A stretch of DNA of 64,000 bases from Bacillota bacterium (GTDB lineage Bacteria > Bacillota > UBA4882 > UBA8346), in assembly GCA_029776205.1 (NCBI GenBank), contig JAKOTQ010000043.1, positions 62,001 through 126,000 on the forward strand, in the 5' to 3' direction. Under the pieces are notes generated by a model. That model was not told the origin of the DNA and ran no database searches. It saw only the letters and a program-made list of their open reading frames with translations. Shown in pieces: positions 1 to 10,908 of this stretch. Position 1 is the first letter of the stretch. Each line of letters starts with the position of its first letter. Made by a program: the position numbers and the translations under genes.

Positions 1-1
1 T

Positions 2-85
2 ATTTATAGCTTGCTCTTATTGACGCTTCCGATTTGGAATATTATCGCAGCACTATTTTGGGAAAGGAAAATAAAATCATGGTGA
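2..85 (+). CDS. C-terminal end of a small membrane protein, probably AtpI/AtpZ (partial)
   Basis: Only the last 27 codons are inside the window. They encode a hydrophobic helix (YSLLLLTLPIWNIIAALFW) followed by a short basic tail (ERKIKSW) and a TGA stop at 83-85. The stop overlaps the atpB start (ATGGTGA), the pattern of translationally coupled genes. In Firmicutes the gene before atpB is normally atpI or atpZ, small membrane proteins linked to c-ring assembly or ion supply of the ATP synthase. Identity therefore rests on position and hydrophobicity; too little sequence is visible for a family assignment. Confidence 0.5.
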   Translation: MYSLLLLTLPIWNIIAALFWERKIKSW

Positions 86-741
86 TTTCCCATTCCATTG
101 TAACTTGGCAGGGTTTAACCTTCGATCTATGGATCATCAGTATGATGGTCATCGTGATGCTGGTCATATCCTTAACGGCCTGGCTAATCTCTCGGAAGTT
201 ATGCTGGATACCCAAGAATTGGCAAAGTGTTTTGGAAATTATCGTTGAGTTTATAGAGAATTCGGTAAAAGATAGTTTAGGAAAATCCGGGGTGAAGTAC
301 AGTTATTTCTTTGGTTCGCTTTTTTTGTTTATCTTGGTCTCCAATATGTTAGGTTTGGTTCCGGGTTTCGCCTCGCCAACCCGGGATGTCAGTGTAACAT
401 TGGGTCTAGCATTTTTAGTGGTTATTTGGATGCAGTATATTGGTATTCGGGAAAACGGTTTTGTCAACTATTTAAAGCATTTCCTCAGTCCGACACCGCT
501 ATTTTTGCCTTTACATCTTATGGAGCTGGTTACCCGGCCGTTAACTTTGGCGTTGCGGTTGTTTGGAAATATTTATGCCGGCGAAATACTCATCGAGAAA
601 TTAACGGAAACTTTTTATATCGTGATTCCCAGCGTCTGGCTGCTGATGAGCGTAGCTATCGGAGCGATTCAGGCGTATATTTTCACGGTTCTAAGTCTTG
701 CTTATACAGGACTTTCAATAGAACATCAAAATGAGGAATAA
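79..741 (+). CDS. atpB: F-type ATP synthase subunit a
   Basis: Membrane stator subunit that forms the ion half-channels beside the c-ring. The protein (220 aa) has five or six hydrophobic segments and the family signature LALRLFGNIYAGE, containing the essential stator arginine (near residue 160). I start it at ATG 79, behind the purine-rich site GGAAAGGA, rather than at an upstream ATG at 34, because the extra 15 residues are polar and unlike the family. It is the first complete gene of the atpBEFHAGDC operon and overlaps the end of the preceding membrane protein. Confidence 0.93.
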   Translation: MVISHSIVTWQGLTFDLWIISMMVIVMLVISLTAWLISRKLCWIPKNWQSVLEIIVEFIENSVKDSLGKSGVKYSYFFGSLFLFILVSNMLGLVPGFASPTRDVSVTLGLAFLVVIWMQYIGIRENGFVNYLKHFLSPTPLFLPLHLMELVTRPLTLALRLFGNIYAGEILIEKLTETFYIVIPSVWLLMSVAIGAIQAYIFTVLSLAYTGLSIEHQNEE

Positions 742-760
742 ACGGCGGAGGAGATCAACG

Positions 761-1003
761 ATGGAAAACATTGATTTAAACACGTGGACTGTCATTGTGG
801 TTGGATTGATTTGTCTGGGAGCAAGTATCGCGGCAGCATTTTCCGATTCGAAAGTTGTTGCCACCGCCTTGGAGAGCATTGCGAGGCAGCCAGAGGTGGA
901 AGGCGGTTTGTTCCGGGCGATGCTGATCGGTATCGGTTTGGTGGAATCCATCCCGATTATCGCCATCGTCATTGCCTTTATGTTGTTAGGACGGTTGGGG
1001 TGA
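761..1003 (+). CDS. atpE: F-type ATP synthase subunit c (rotor ring)
   Basis: Proteolipid of 80 aa with two hydrophobic helices joined by the polar loop ARQPE, which contacts the gamma and epsilon subunits. The ion-binding carboxylate is Glu62 in GLVESIPII. Ser63 follows it, and the inner helix carries Asp29 at the position of E. coli Ile28 and Ilyobacter Gln32. This gives a possible Asp/Glu/Ser ion site (see findings). The usual inner-helix glycine repeat is largely replaced by Ala/Ser (GASIAAAFS). Start ATG 761 follows GGCGGAGGAG; the in-frame ATG at 731 would add ten charged residues and is rejected. Confidence 0.95.
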   Translation: MENIDLNTWTVIVVGLICLGASIAAAFSDSKVVATALESIARQPEVEGGLFRAMLIGIGLVESIPIIAIVIAFMLLGRLG

Positions 1004-1061
1004 CCGATGAGCCGTCATGGTTAAACCCTTGAACGGCTGAAATGGCGGGGAGGTGTGTTCG

Positions 1062-1580
1062 GTGCAAATTGAATTTCATTTGGGAACGTTTATTGCGATG
1101 ATGATTAACTTCATCATTCTCATGGTTGTTTTAGTTTGCCTCCTTTACCGTCCTATTCAGGGTATTTTGGAACAGCGGCGGCAAAAGATTATCAATGATT
1201 TAAATGAAGCCAATCAATCCAAAGAATTGGCTGAACGCCTTTATAAAGAGGCGCAAATCGCTTTGGAGGAAGCCCATGTGGAAGCCTATGAAATTGTTGA
1301 AAAGGCCCGTCAGGAAGCAGAAAGGCTTTCACAGGAACTGACCGATCAAACCCGTCGCGAACTTGATCAACTTCGGAAACGGGCGATTCAGGAAATCGAG
1401 CGGGCCAAGCTGAATGCCCGGGAGCAAATGCGGGAAGAAGCAGTGAACTTGGCTTTATTGGCGGTTAAAAAATTAATCAGCAGTAATATGTCTCCTCAAA
1501 TCAATGGAGATCTGATCCGGCGTGCTGTAGACGAGATCGCGAAAGGAGACAAACAGCATGATATCCCCGGTGGTGCATAA
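1062..1580 (+). CDS. atpF: F-type ATP synthase subunit b
   Basis: Peripheral stalk subunit of 172 aa: one N-terminal membrane helix (about residues 7-28) followed by a long charged amphipathic helix rich in Glu, Arg, Lys and Gln, as expected for the b-b stator coiled coil. GTG 1062 is chosen because GGGGAGG lies 8 nt before it; the in-frame GTG at 1053 overlaps that site. The gene overlaps atpH by 23 nt. Confidence 0.93.
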   Translation: MQIEFHLGTFIAMMINFIILMVVLVCLLYRPIQGILEQRRQKIINDLNEANQSKELAERLYKEAQIALEEAHVEAYEIVEKARQEAERLSQELTDQTRRELDQLRKRAIQEIERAKLNAREQMREEAVNLALLAVKKLISSNMSPQINGDLIRRAVDEIAKGDKQHDIPGGA

Positions 1581-2097
1581 TTATGCCTTGGCAATGGTTC
1601 AGCTGGCTTCTTCAAAAGGCAGTTTGAACCAGGTTAGGGAGTGTGCTGAAGTTCTTACTGAACATCTCGCTGTTGCAGACGTCAAGCTGTTTTTGGAGAG
1701 TCCTCGGGTCCGTGGGACAATCAAACGGGAGTTTCTTCAAAAGCTGCTTCCGGAAGAGTCTCCCCAAGAGTTTTTAAATTTTTTAAACCTGACTGTTGAC
1801 CGCGGTTATGGCGGGCTGTTACCGGATATCCTGGCGAAGGTGATCGATTACAGCATCGAAGCTGTTGGATATGAGATCATCACCGTCATTACATCGGAAC
1901 CATTGGAAGAAGCCGAACAGGAACAGATTAGATCAAGGTTGGAAGAGATGTGGGAAACCCGGTTGTTTCCAAGATACCGGGTAAATCCAGGTGTGATGGG
2001 CGGCCTAATCGTAATGCGTGGTGATAAGCTTTACGACGGTTCTTTGGCCGGCCAGTTGCAAAATCTGCGTCAAAAAATGTTAATGGCGACAGAGTAA
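1558..2097 (+). CDS. atpH: F-type ATP synthase subunit delta
   Basis: Connects the b stalk to the top of F1. Length 179 aa is typical. The N-terminal helical domain begins with the common pattern ([11 protein letters not shown]), and the C-terminal part contains [19 protein letters not shown], matching the conserved delta C-terminus (GG..i..gd...D.S..g.L). The start lies inside the end of atpF, with AAAGGAGA as ribosome binding site, suggesting coupled translation. Confidence 0.93.
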   Translation: MISPVVHNYALAMVQLASSKGSLNQVRECAEVLTEHLAVADVKLFLESPRVRGTIKREFLQKLLPEESPQEFLNFLNLTVDRGYGGLLPDILAKVIDYSIEAVGYEIITVITSEPLEEAEQEQIRSRLEEMWETRLFPRYRVNPGVMGGLIVMRGDKLYDGSLAGQLQNLRQKMLMATE

Positions 2098-2113
2098 AGT
2101 TGAGGATAGAACC

Positions 2114-3628
2114 ATGCGATTGTTAACTGATGATGTTATTGCAGTTTTAAAAGAGCAAATCGATAAATATCATTTAGACATTGAGGCGAAGGAAACCGGT
2201 ACCGTTTTGGAAGTGGGAGATGGTATTGCCCGGGTGTATGGCCTTCGGGATGTGATGATGGGGGAGTTGATCACGTTCCCCAACGAAGTCTATGGATTAG
2301 CTCTTAATCTCGAAGAGGACAATGTTGGCTGTGTATTACTGGGGGATGAAACCTTAATAAAAGAGGGAGACCTGGTTTATCGGACTAAACGGGTTGTGGA
2401 AGTTCCGGTAGGTGAAGCCATGATCGGACGGGTGGTGAATGCCTTGGGTCAACCTATTGACGGTAAAGGGCCCATTCTCGCCAGTGAATTTCGTCCGGTG
2501 GAACGGGAAGCTCCCGGTATTGCAGCCCGCGAGCCGGTTAAAGTTCCGCTGCAAACCGGGATTAAAGCGATCGATGCGATGATTCCCATCGGAAGAGGCC
2601 AGCGGGAGCTGATTATCGGAGACCGGCAAACCGGAAAGACGGCCATTGCCATCGATACCATTCTCAATCAAAGCCATACCGGTGTGATCTGTATCTATGT
2701 TTGCATCGGCCAGAAGACATCCACATTGGCCCAGGTTGTCCGGATGTTGGAATCCAAGGGAGCCATGTTGTATTCGATCGTGGTGGCGGCAACGGCCAAT
2801 GAGGCAGCTTCCCTCCAATACTTAGCGCCTTTTGCCGGATGTGCCATCGGTGAGTACTTTATGGATCAAGGCAAAGATGTGCTGATCGTTTATGATGATC
2901 TTTCAAAACATGCCGTGGCTTACCGGACTATGTCGTTGCTGCTTAGGCGGCCGCCGGGGCGCGAAGCTTATCCCGGTGATGTTTTCTATCTACACTCGAG
3001 GCTCCTGGAACGGGCAGCCAAATTAAATGCAAGTTTCGGCGGAGGGTCACTGACTGCCCTTCCGATCGTTGAAACCCAAGCCGGGGATGTTTCCGCCTAT
3101 ATTCCGACCAACATTATTTCCATCACCGACGGGCAAATCATCTTAAGCAGCGAGCTGTTTTTCAGCGGTATCCGTCCAGCGATTAACGTTGGATTGTCCG
3201 TTTCGCGGGTTGGTGGAAGCGCTCAGATCAAAGCGATGAAACAAGTTGCCGGACGATTGCGGTTGGATTTGGCCCAATTTCGGGAATTGGAAGCCTTCGC
3301 CCAGTTTGGCGCCGAGTTGGATAAATCAACCCAGGCCCGTTTGAACCGGGGTTTTCGGACGGTGGAGTTGTTAAAACAGGAACAATACCAACCCATGTCC
3401 GTTTATGAACAGATCGTGTTGATTTTCTTGGTGACCAACGGGTATCTGGATGAAGTACCTGTGAATGAAGTTCGCCGTTTTGAAAAAGATTTTCTCCATT
3501 TTATGCAGATTGAGGGGCAAGCTTTTTATCAGAAGCTTAAAGAAGCCCAGATGTTATCAAAAGAGCTGACCGAAGAGTTGCATCGTTTAGCCGGTAGGTA
3601 TCGGGATCGGTTTACGGTGACGACCTAA
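2114..3628 (+). CDS. atpA: F-type ATP synthase subunit alpha
   Basis: Non-catalytic nucleotide-binding subunit of F1, 504 aa, normal length. The Walker A loop GDRQTGKT is at residues 169-176. The family signature [14 protein letters not shown] is present and includes the alpha arginine finger (SVSRVG). The N-terminal beta-barrel, the central nucleotide domain and the C-terminal helical domain are all covered. It lies 16 nt after atpH in the operon. Confidence 0.97.
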   Translation: MRLLTDDVIAVLKEQIDKYHLDIEAKETGTVLEVGDGIARVYGLRDVMMGELITFPNEVYGLALNLEEDNVGCVLLGDETLIKEGDLVYRTKRVVEVPVGEAMIGRVVNALGQPIDGKGPILASEFRPVEREAPGIAAREPVKVPLQTGIKAIDAMIPIGRGQRELIIGDRQTGKTAIAIDTILNQSHTGVICIYVCIGQKTSTLAQVVRMLESKGAMLYSIVVAATANEAASLQYLAPFAGCAIGEYFMDQGKDVLIVYDDLSKHAVAYRTMSLLLRRPPGREAYPGDVFYLHSRLLERAAKLNASFGGGSLTALPIVETQAGDVSAYIPTNIISITDGQIILSSELFFSGIRPAINVGLSVSRVGGSAQIKAMKQVAGRLRLDLAQFRELEAFAQFGAELDKSTQARLNRGFRTVELLKQEQYQPMSVYEQIVLIFLVTNGYLDEVPVNEVRRFEKDFLHFMQIEGQAFYQKLKEAQMLSKELTEELHRLAGRYRDRFTVTT

Positions 3629-3649
3629 GTTGAAGGAAGGCGGAATGAG

Positions 3650-4519
3650 ATGGCGTCGATACGTGATATAAAGTTAAGGATTGCCAGCACTCAAAATATT
3701 GAGCATATTACGAAGGCCATGAAGATGGTCGCTGCTGCCCGCTTAAAGAAAGCCCAGGCTCGCCTGGAGGCGGTCCGGCCTTATGCACGTAAAATGGCTG
3801 AAGTGACACTGGATCTGGCAGCTCTGACGCCTTGGTCTTTCAATCCGCTCCTTCGCCCGCACCACCGATTGAACCGGGTGTTGATGGTGGTCTTTACTGG
3901 GGACAAAGGGTTGGCCGGAGGATTTCATAATAATATTGCCGACAAAGCCATGGAATTTGGCGATGGTTTAACAAGTGAAGTATCTTATTATGTGATTGGA
4001 AGGAAAGGATATCATCGGTTTATACAGCGCGGCCGGCCAGTGTATAAACGGTTTGAGCAAAATGTGGCCGGTGTTTCCTTTGCGGATGCTCAGGCGATGG
4101 CAGAAGAGTTGATTGACTATTATAAAGCGGAGAAGTTTGATATTATATATCTTTTTTATGCCAAGTTTTATTCGGCCATGAATCAAAAACCGCGGCCCTT
4201 TCAATTGCTGCCGATAGACCCGACCCAGGCTGATCATAAAGAGGAAAGCGGTTTGTTCATCTTTGAGCCTGGCCGAAGCCAAGTGTTGAACGGGATTTTG
4301 CCAAGGTATATCGAAAGCGAAATTTTCAGGGCATTCCTGGAGACCGAAGCCGGGGAACTGGGTTCGCGGATGAGTGCCATGTCAGCGGCAGCCGATAATG
4401 CGGCGGAAATTATCGCCGAATATCGATTGGAGTATAATCGGTTGCGTCAAGCGAAAATAACTAAGGAAATTACGGAGATTATCGGCGGGGCCGAAGCGCT
4501 AAAGGCAGATTTAGAGTAA
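3650..4519 (+). CDS. atpG: F-type ATP synthase subunit gamma
   Basis: Central rotor shaft, 289 aa. The N-terminal helix has the conserved IASTQNIEHITKAMKMVAAA, and the C-terminal helix contains the signature around SRMSAMSAAADNAAEII. These two helices form the antiparallel coiled coil inside the alpha3beta3 head. Start ATG 3650 follows GAAGGAGGCGG-like purine-rich sequence. It sits between atpA and atpD as usual. Confidence 0.96.
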   Translation: MASIRDIKLRIASTQNIEHITKAMKMVAAARLKKAQARLEAVRPYARKMAEVTLDLAALTPWSFNPLLRPHHRLNRVLMVVFTGDKGLAGGFHNNIADKAMEFGDGLTSEVSYYVIGRKGYHRFIQRGRPVYKRFEQNVAGVSFADAQAMAEELIDYYKAEKFDIIYLFYAKFYSAMNQKPRPFQLLPIDPTQADHKEESGLFIFEPGRSQVLNGILPRYIESEIFRAFLETEAGELGSRMSAMSAAADNAAEIIAEYRLEYNRLRQAKITKEITEIIGGAEALKADLE

Positions 4520-6396
<1,877 letters not shown>

Positions 6397-6398
<2 letters not shown>

Positions 6399-6505
6399 GT
6401 CCAAGAAAACCAACGCGAAGGAAATTTAAATCCAATTTCATGATATTATTTCTGTGATTATAGAGGATTTTTTTTCTTTTACACAGAATTTTATATGTTG
6501 GACTT
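6397..6505 (+). promoter_or_regulatory. Nested inverted repeats in the atpC-hppA intergenic region
   Basis: AAGTCCAA at 6397-6404 pairs with TTGGACTT at 6498-6505, enclosing a second perfect pair TTCTGTG (6450-6456) and CACAGAA (6482-6488). The inner loop carries a T-rich tract (6468-6480). This could be a folded leader or a weak attenuator before hppA. No function can be assigned from sequence. Confidence 0.35.
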
Positions 6506-6533
6506 TTATCAAAAAAAGGAGGAATTATAGTAG

Positions 6534-8678
6534 ATGTCTGAAAAGATGGTCGAGTACTTATTTTATCTGGTACCCCTGGGTTCCTTGATTGCTTTGTTTT
6601 ATGCGTTGTACTTATACGTATTTGTCAGTAAACAAGAACCGGGTACTGCCAAAATGCAGGAAATTTCTGCGGCAGTCCGTGAAGGGGCTATGGCGTATCT
6701 CAAACGCCAATATAAAGGGGTTTCTGTCTTCTTTGGTATTATGTTTGTTATTTTAATGATCATTTCCTTTATGGGATATCTCCCGGCAGTTGTGCCTTTT
6801 GCCTTTTTAACCGGTGGTTTCTTCTCAGCTTTAGCCGGATTTTTCGGGATGATGACTGCAACCAAGTCCAATGCCCGTACGGCCTGGGCAGCCAGCAAAA
6901 GCCTGAACACCGGATTGCAGGTCGCTTTCAAAAGCGGTGCAGTTATGGGTTTGGTCGTTGTCGGTTTAGGACTGCTGGACTTGAGCATTTGGTTCCTGAT
7001 TTTAAAATATGGATTTAACGCGAGCATTCAAGATATTACTTCCACCATGTTGAACTTCGGTATGGGCGCCAGCTCCATGGCATTGTTCGCCCGTGTGGGC
7101 GGCGGTATTTTCACCAAAGCTGCTGACGTTGGCGCTGACCTTGTGGGTAAAGTTGAAGCCGGTATCCCGGAAGACGATCCGCGGAATCCGGCCGTTATTG
7201 CGGACAACGTCGGTGACAACGTGGGTGACGTTGCCGGTATGGGTGCTGACCTGTATGAGTCCTATGTCGGTTCCATTGTGGCTACTTCCGCGCTGGCTGT
7301 TGCCGCAGGCCTTGGCCTCAAAGGCGTGATGATCCCGATGATCATGGCAGTTATCGGCGTTTTTGCCTCGATTATCGGAACCTGGTTTGTCCGCTCGGAT
7401 GAAAAAGCTGAACAAAAAGTATTGTTGGCTGCTTTGCGGAAAGGAACCTATACCAGTGCTATTTTGGTAGCTATTGCTTCCTATCCGTTAATCGGCATGG
7501 TTTTGGGCTGGGATAAAATCGGCGTTTACGGGGCTGTTTTAGCCGGTCTCATCGCCGGAGTATTGATTGGCGCAGTTACTGAGTATTATACCTCCGGTAC
7601 CTACAAACCGACCCAGGGCGTTGCTGATACGGCTACCACCGGTCCGGCGACCGTTATCATCGGCGGGATGGCTGTTGGTATGTATTCCACCTTCATTCCT
7701 GTAATTATTGTGGCTATCGCCATTATCGTCAGTTATTTCATGGCTGGCCGCGGCGACTTTAATATGGGTCTCTACGGTATTGCCATTTCTGCTGTTGGTA
7801 TGTTATCGACGTTGGGAATTACCTTGGCCACCGACGCTTATGGCCCGGTAGCTGACAATGCCGGTGGTATTGCTGAAATGTCCGGTTTGGGCAAAGAAGT
7901 CCGTCAACGGACTGATGCTTTGGATTCTCTCGGTAACACCACTGCTGCGACAGGTAAAGGTTTTGCCATCGGTTCCGCTGCGTTAACCGCATTGGCATTG
8001 ATCGTTTCCTTTACCGAGAAAGTCCAATACGAAAGTATTAAACTCGTCGAAAAAGCCGGCGAAAATGCGCCGAAATGGATGCATGAAGCCAGCAAGATCA
8101 ATGATTTCCTCGATTTAACCAACCCGCAGGTTCTGGTGGGATTGTTAATCGGTGCCATGTTGCCCTTCCTCTTCAGCGCCATGACCATGCAGGCTGTGGG
8201 TAGAGCAGCTCAGAGCATTGTCTTTGAGGTACGCCGTCAGTTTAAAGAGATCGCCGGATTGATGGAAGGCAATGCCAAACCGGATTATGCCAACTGCGTC
8301 GATATTTGTACGAAAGCTGCTCAAAAAGAAATGATTTTACCGGCAATTTCAGCTATTGTTGCTCCGGTAGCCGTTGGTTTGCTGGTCGGCGTGAAAGGCG
8401 TTGCCGGATTGCTTGCAGGTTCCACTGCGGCCGGTTTCGTATTGGCCGTTATGATGGCTAATGCCGGTGGTTCCTGGGATAATGCCAAAAAGTTCATTGA
8501 GGAAGGTAATCACGGCGGTAAAGGTTCCGATCCGCACAAAGCAGCCGTCGTCGGTGATACCGTTGGTGACCCGTTCAAAGATACTTCCGGACCGTCCTTG
8601 AACATCTTGATCAAATTAACCTCCATGGTTTCGGTGGTCTTTGCAACCTTCATCATGAATAATGCTTTATTCAAATAA
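6534..8678 (+). CDS. hppA: K+-dependent membrane-bound pyrophosphatase (Na+ or H+ pump)
   Basis: Integral membrane pump that couples PPi hydrolysis to cation transport; 714 aa with about 16 membrane helices. PPi/Mg2+-binding motifs are visible: [25 protein letters not shown] and the C-terminal [16 protein letters not shown]. In [17 protein letters not shown] the Ala in the GNTTAA motif marks the K+-dependent class (K+-independent enzymes have Lys there). The Glu of DLYESYVG is placed as in Thermotoga-type Na+ pumps rather than one helix turn later as in plant H+ pumps. A strong site AAAAAAGGAGG precedes ATG 6534, and a terminator follows. Its position beside the ATP synthase suggests shared ion cycling. 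Confidence 0.95.
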   Translation: MSEKMVEYLFYLVPLGSLIALFYALYLYVFVSKQEPGTAKMQEISAAVREGAMAYLKRQYKGVSVFFGIMFVILMIISFMGYLPAVVPFAFLTGGFFSALAGFFGMMTATKSNARTAWAASKSLNTGLQVAFKSGAVMGLVVVGLGLLDLSIWFLILKYGFNASIQDITSTMLNFGMGASSMALFARVGGGIFTKAADVGADLVGKVEAGIPEDDPRNPAVIADNVGDNVGDVAGMGADLYESYVGSIVATSALAVAAGLGLKGVMIPMIMAVIGVFASIIGTWFVRSDEKAEQKVLLAALRKGTYTSAILVAIASYPLIGMVLGWDKIGVYGAVLAGLIAGVLIGAVTEYYTSGTYKPTQGVADTATTGPATVIIGGMAVGMYSTFIPVIIVAIAIIVSYFMAGRGDFNMGLYGIAISAVGMLSTLGITLATDAYGPVADNAGGIAEMSGLGKEVRQRTDALDSLGNTTAATGKGFAIGSAALTALALIVSFTEKVQYESIKLVEKAGENAPKWMHEASKINDFLDLTNPQVLVGLLIGAMLPFLFSAMTMQAVGRAAQSIVFEVRRQFKEIAGLMEGNAKPDYANCVDICTKAAQKEMILPAISAIVAPVAVGLLVGVKGVAGLLAGSTAAGFVLAVMMANAGGSWDNAKKFIEEGNHGGKGSDPHKAAVVGDTVGDPFKDTSGPSLNILIKLTSMVSVVFATFIMNNALFK

Positions 8679-8694
8679 GAAATAGTCAAATGAA

Positions 8695-8732
8695 TAAAAA
8701 AAGCTGTCTCTCTTGGGAGGCAGCTTTTTTTA
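8695..8732 (+). terminator. Intrinsic terminator after hppA
   Basis: AAAAAAGCTG pairs with CAGCTTTTTT around a short imperfect CTC/GAG inner stem, followed by a T run. It ends the pyrophosphatase transcript. Confidence 0.88.
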
Positions 8733-8767
8733 ATTGCAAATTTAATAACTCGAAATGACAAGTAGAT

Positions 8768-8776
8768 TGCTATAAT
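8768..8776 (+). promoter_or_regulatory. Extended -10 promoter before the Nudix gene
   Basis: TTGCTATAAT contains a perfect TATAAT (8771-8776) preceded by TGC, the extended -10 form (TGnTATAAT). No good -35 is seen 17 bp upstream, which fits an extended -10 promoter. The next gene starts 80 nt downstream. Confidence 0.5.
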
Positions 8777-8855
8777 AATTAACTATCTTTTCATCGGCCA
8801 TAGAAGGGATTGGTGCACTTGGACTTGAATAGGTTAAATAAGGAGGATATGAAGG

Positions 8856-9287
8856 ATGAAATATGAAAAATCATGTGGTGCAGTTATTTATACCATTGAT
8901 AATGGAGAACTGAAATACCTCGCCATTCAAAGTAAAAAACATCAGGAATGGGGATTGGTGAAAGGCCATACGGAACCGGGGGAAACTGAACAGGAAACTG
9001 CGATACGAGAGGTTCGGGAAGAGACCGGCTTAAAAATCCAGATCCAGGATGATTTCCGGACGGTCATCAGTTATCAACCGGCGCCGAATGTCCATAAAGA
9101 TGTCGTATTTTTTCTGGCGGAAGTTGAAGCTGTCCCCATTCAAATGCAACGGGAAGAAGTGTCGGATTACCGGTGGGGTTCTTATGAAGAGATTTTGGAT
9201 TTATTGCCTTACGAAACCAATAAGCAGGTTTTGCAAACGGCCCATCAATATGTATTGACTGAAAAAAGAATATCCCTTCGCGGATGA
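8856..9287 (+). CDS. Nudix hydrolase, Ap4A-hydrolase-like
   Basis: 143 aa protein with a complete Nudix box, GHTEPGETEQETAIREVREE followed by TG, fitting GX5EX7REUXEEXGU, so the metal-binding glutamates are intact. The N-terminal SCGAVIYTIDNGELKYLAIQ and the WGLVKGH lead-in resemble bis(5'-nucleosyl)-tetraphosphatases, which cleave Ap4A or remove pyrophosphate from nucleotides. Substrate cannot be fixed from sequence. AAGGAGG lies about 9 nt before the ATG. Confidence 0.85.
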   Translation: MKYEKSCGAVIYTIDNGELKYLAIQSKKHQEWGLVKGHTEPGETEQETAIREVREETGLKIQIQDDFRTVISYQPAPNVHKDVVFFLAEVEAVPIQMQREEVSDYRWGSYEEILDLLPYETNKQVLQTAHQYVLTEKRISLRG

Positions 9288-9378
9288 ACGGAGAGGGGTT
9301 ATGAAACTTTCCTGCTTGAATGTCGTTTTAAAACTGGGAAGGGATAATAATTTGAAGAAATGAATCGGAGGAAATGTA

Positions 9379-9954
9379 ATGAATAAAACGATAATGATCG
9401 TATTAGGAGTCATCTTGGCTTTGGTGGTGCTGATTGGGATACCGGTCGGGATGTATATCCATTTTTATAATGATATCAAAGTAACTAGCAATGAAATTGA
9501 CGCCCAGATGAAACAGATCGATAATATCCTGCTCCGGCGTCATGATTTAATTCCGAATTTGGCGAATACGGTGAAGGGGTATGCTGCCCATGAAAAAGAG
9601 ATCTTTACCAATCTGAACAATGCCCGGAACCGTATGATGGAAGCGAATACAGTTCAAGAAAAAGCTAACGCCAGTGGTGAATTGTCAGCTGCGTTGAACC
9701 GGTTGTTGATGGTGGTAGAAAACTATCCGCAACTTAAAGCCAACGAGCAATTCAATCGATTAATGGACAGTCTCGAAGGAACGGAAAACCGGCTGGCAGT
9801 TGAACGTAAACGATATAATGATCTGGTCAAAACATATAACACAAAAATTGAACTTTTCCCCGGGAATATTTTTGCAGGAATGATGAGTCTAACCAAAAAA
9901 GACTACTTCAATGTGCCGGAGACCGCTAAAGAAAACCCCGGTGTCAACTTTTAG
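9379..9954 (+). CDS. LemA family protein
   Basis: 191 aa. One N-terminal membrane helix (about residues 5-27) is followed by an alpha-helical domain with the LemA hallmark: IDNILLRRHDLIPNLANTVK and later AVERKRYNDLVKTYNTKIE. LemA proteins are membrane-anchored coiled-coil proteins of poorly known function and often sit next to TPM-domain proteins, as here (12 nt gap). The start at ATG 9379 follows TCGGAGG. Confidence 0.88.
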   Translation: MNKTIMIVLGVILALVVLIGIPVGMYIHFYNDIKVTSNEIDAQMKQIDNILLRRHDLIPNLANTVKGYAAHEKEIFTNLNNARNRMMEANTVQEKANASGELSAALNRLLMVVENYPQLKANEQFNRLMDSLEGTENRLAVERKRYNDLVKTYNTKIELFPGNIFAGMMSLTKKDYFNVPETAKENPGVNF

Positions 9955-9966
9955 GAGGATAAATTT

Positions 9967-10743
9967 ATGATCTTTTCATTGCGTGGTTCTGTACGGGCTA
10001 GTATCACCTTAGTTGCCTGTTGTTGCTTGCTGTTGGCTTTTACAGCATCAGCCTGGGCTATCACCCCGTTTAAGGTAACGGAATATGTAACTGATAGGGC
10101 CGAGATTATCCCGACGGAACAACAACGGCAGTTGGAAGGGGTTTTACAGAAGTACAGTCAGGATACAGGGAATCAGTTGTTGGTGATTACCATCCCGTCA
10201 TTGGAAGGCGAGGAACTGGTTTCGTTTACGGAGGACTTATTTGAATTGAATAAACCGGGCCAGGCAGGGAAAGACAATGGCTTGATCCTGCTGGTTTCTC
10301 TGGAGGAGCGGGAAATCCGGATTGAAACCGGATACGGTTTGGAGGAAGTGGTTCCTGATGGCCGTGCCGGGGAGTTGATTCGTACGGAAATAGTTCCCAG
10401 ATTTAAGAGCGGTGATTACGCCGGAGGCATTACTGCGGCTGTTCTCCGGCTGATACAGTACATTACGCCGGATTATACTGTATCTATCGACCATCCGGCT
10501 CCGATATCTTCGGAAGAAGATTTTTCTTTGGCCGACCTTTTAGTGATCGCCATTGTTATTATACTGATAATTATGTTTAGTGGACGAAATCGTCATCGCC
10601 ATTATCGCGGAGGTTATCAGGGGCCCACGTATTTCGGGGGGTATGGCGGCGGCAGCGGGGGAGGTCGAAGTGGCAGCAGTGGCGGCGGTTTTCGCGGTGG
10701 CGGCGGAAGTTTCGGCGGCGGCGGCGCCAGCGGGAAATGGTGA
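9967..10743 (+). CDS. TPM domain (YgcG/Psb32-like) membrane protein with Gly-rich tail
   Basis: 258 aa. A signal peptide or anchor occupies residues 1-35, followed by a TPM domain (VTDRAEIIPTEQQRQLEGVL, IRIETGYGLEEVVPDG) of the type known from photosystem repair and phosphatase-like proteins. A second membrane helix (about residues 188-202) and a basic linker lead to a tail made almost only of Gly, Ser, Arg and Phe. Such tails are common in this family. Its pairing with LemA suggests a shared envelope role; no defined reaction is known. Confidence 0.85.
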   Translation: MIFSLRGSVRASITLVACCCLLLAFTASAWAITPFKVTEYVTDRAEIIPTEQQRQLEGVLQKYSQDTGNQLLVITIPSLEGEELVSFTEDLFELNKPGQAGKDNGLILLVSLEEREIRIETGYGLEEVVPDGRAGELIRTEIVPRFKSGDYAGGITAAVLRLIQYITPDYTVSIDHPAPISSEEDFSLADLLVIAIVIILIIMFSGRNRHRHYRGGYQGPTYFGGYGGGSGGGRSGSSGGGFRGGGGSFGGGGASGKW

Positions 10744-10908
10744 TCACGATAGTTGACAGTTCAGTGTACAGTGGACAGTCTCATAGTAACGCGGTTGACT
10801 GCTGGGACAGTTTATCAGTGAAAGGATAGAGGTTAAATCTCGGATTTCTTGTGAACTTTGTACTACCTTAACACAAGCGCCTGATTGTTTAACGTAACCT
10901 GTCAACTC
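10744..10908. other. Intergenic region with a CAGT-rich repeat-like segment
   Basis: No gene. Positions 10751-10779 are built from short CAGT/ACAG/GTAC words and resemble, partly in reverse complement, the segments at 32851-32880 and 33064-33092. No convincing terminator is seen between the convergent TPM and adenine deaminase genes. Confidence 0.4.
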
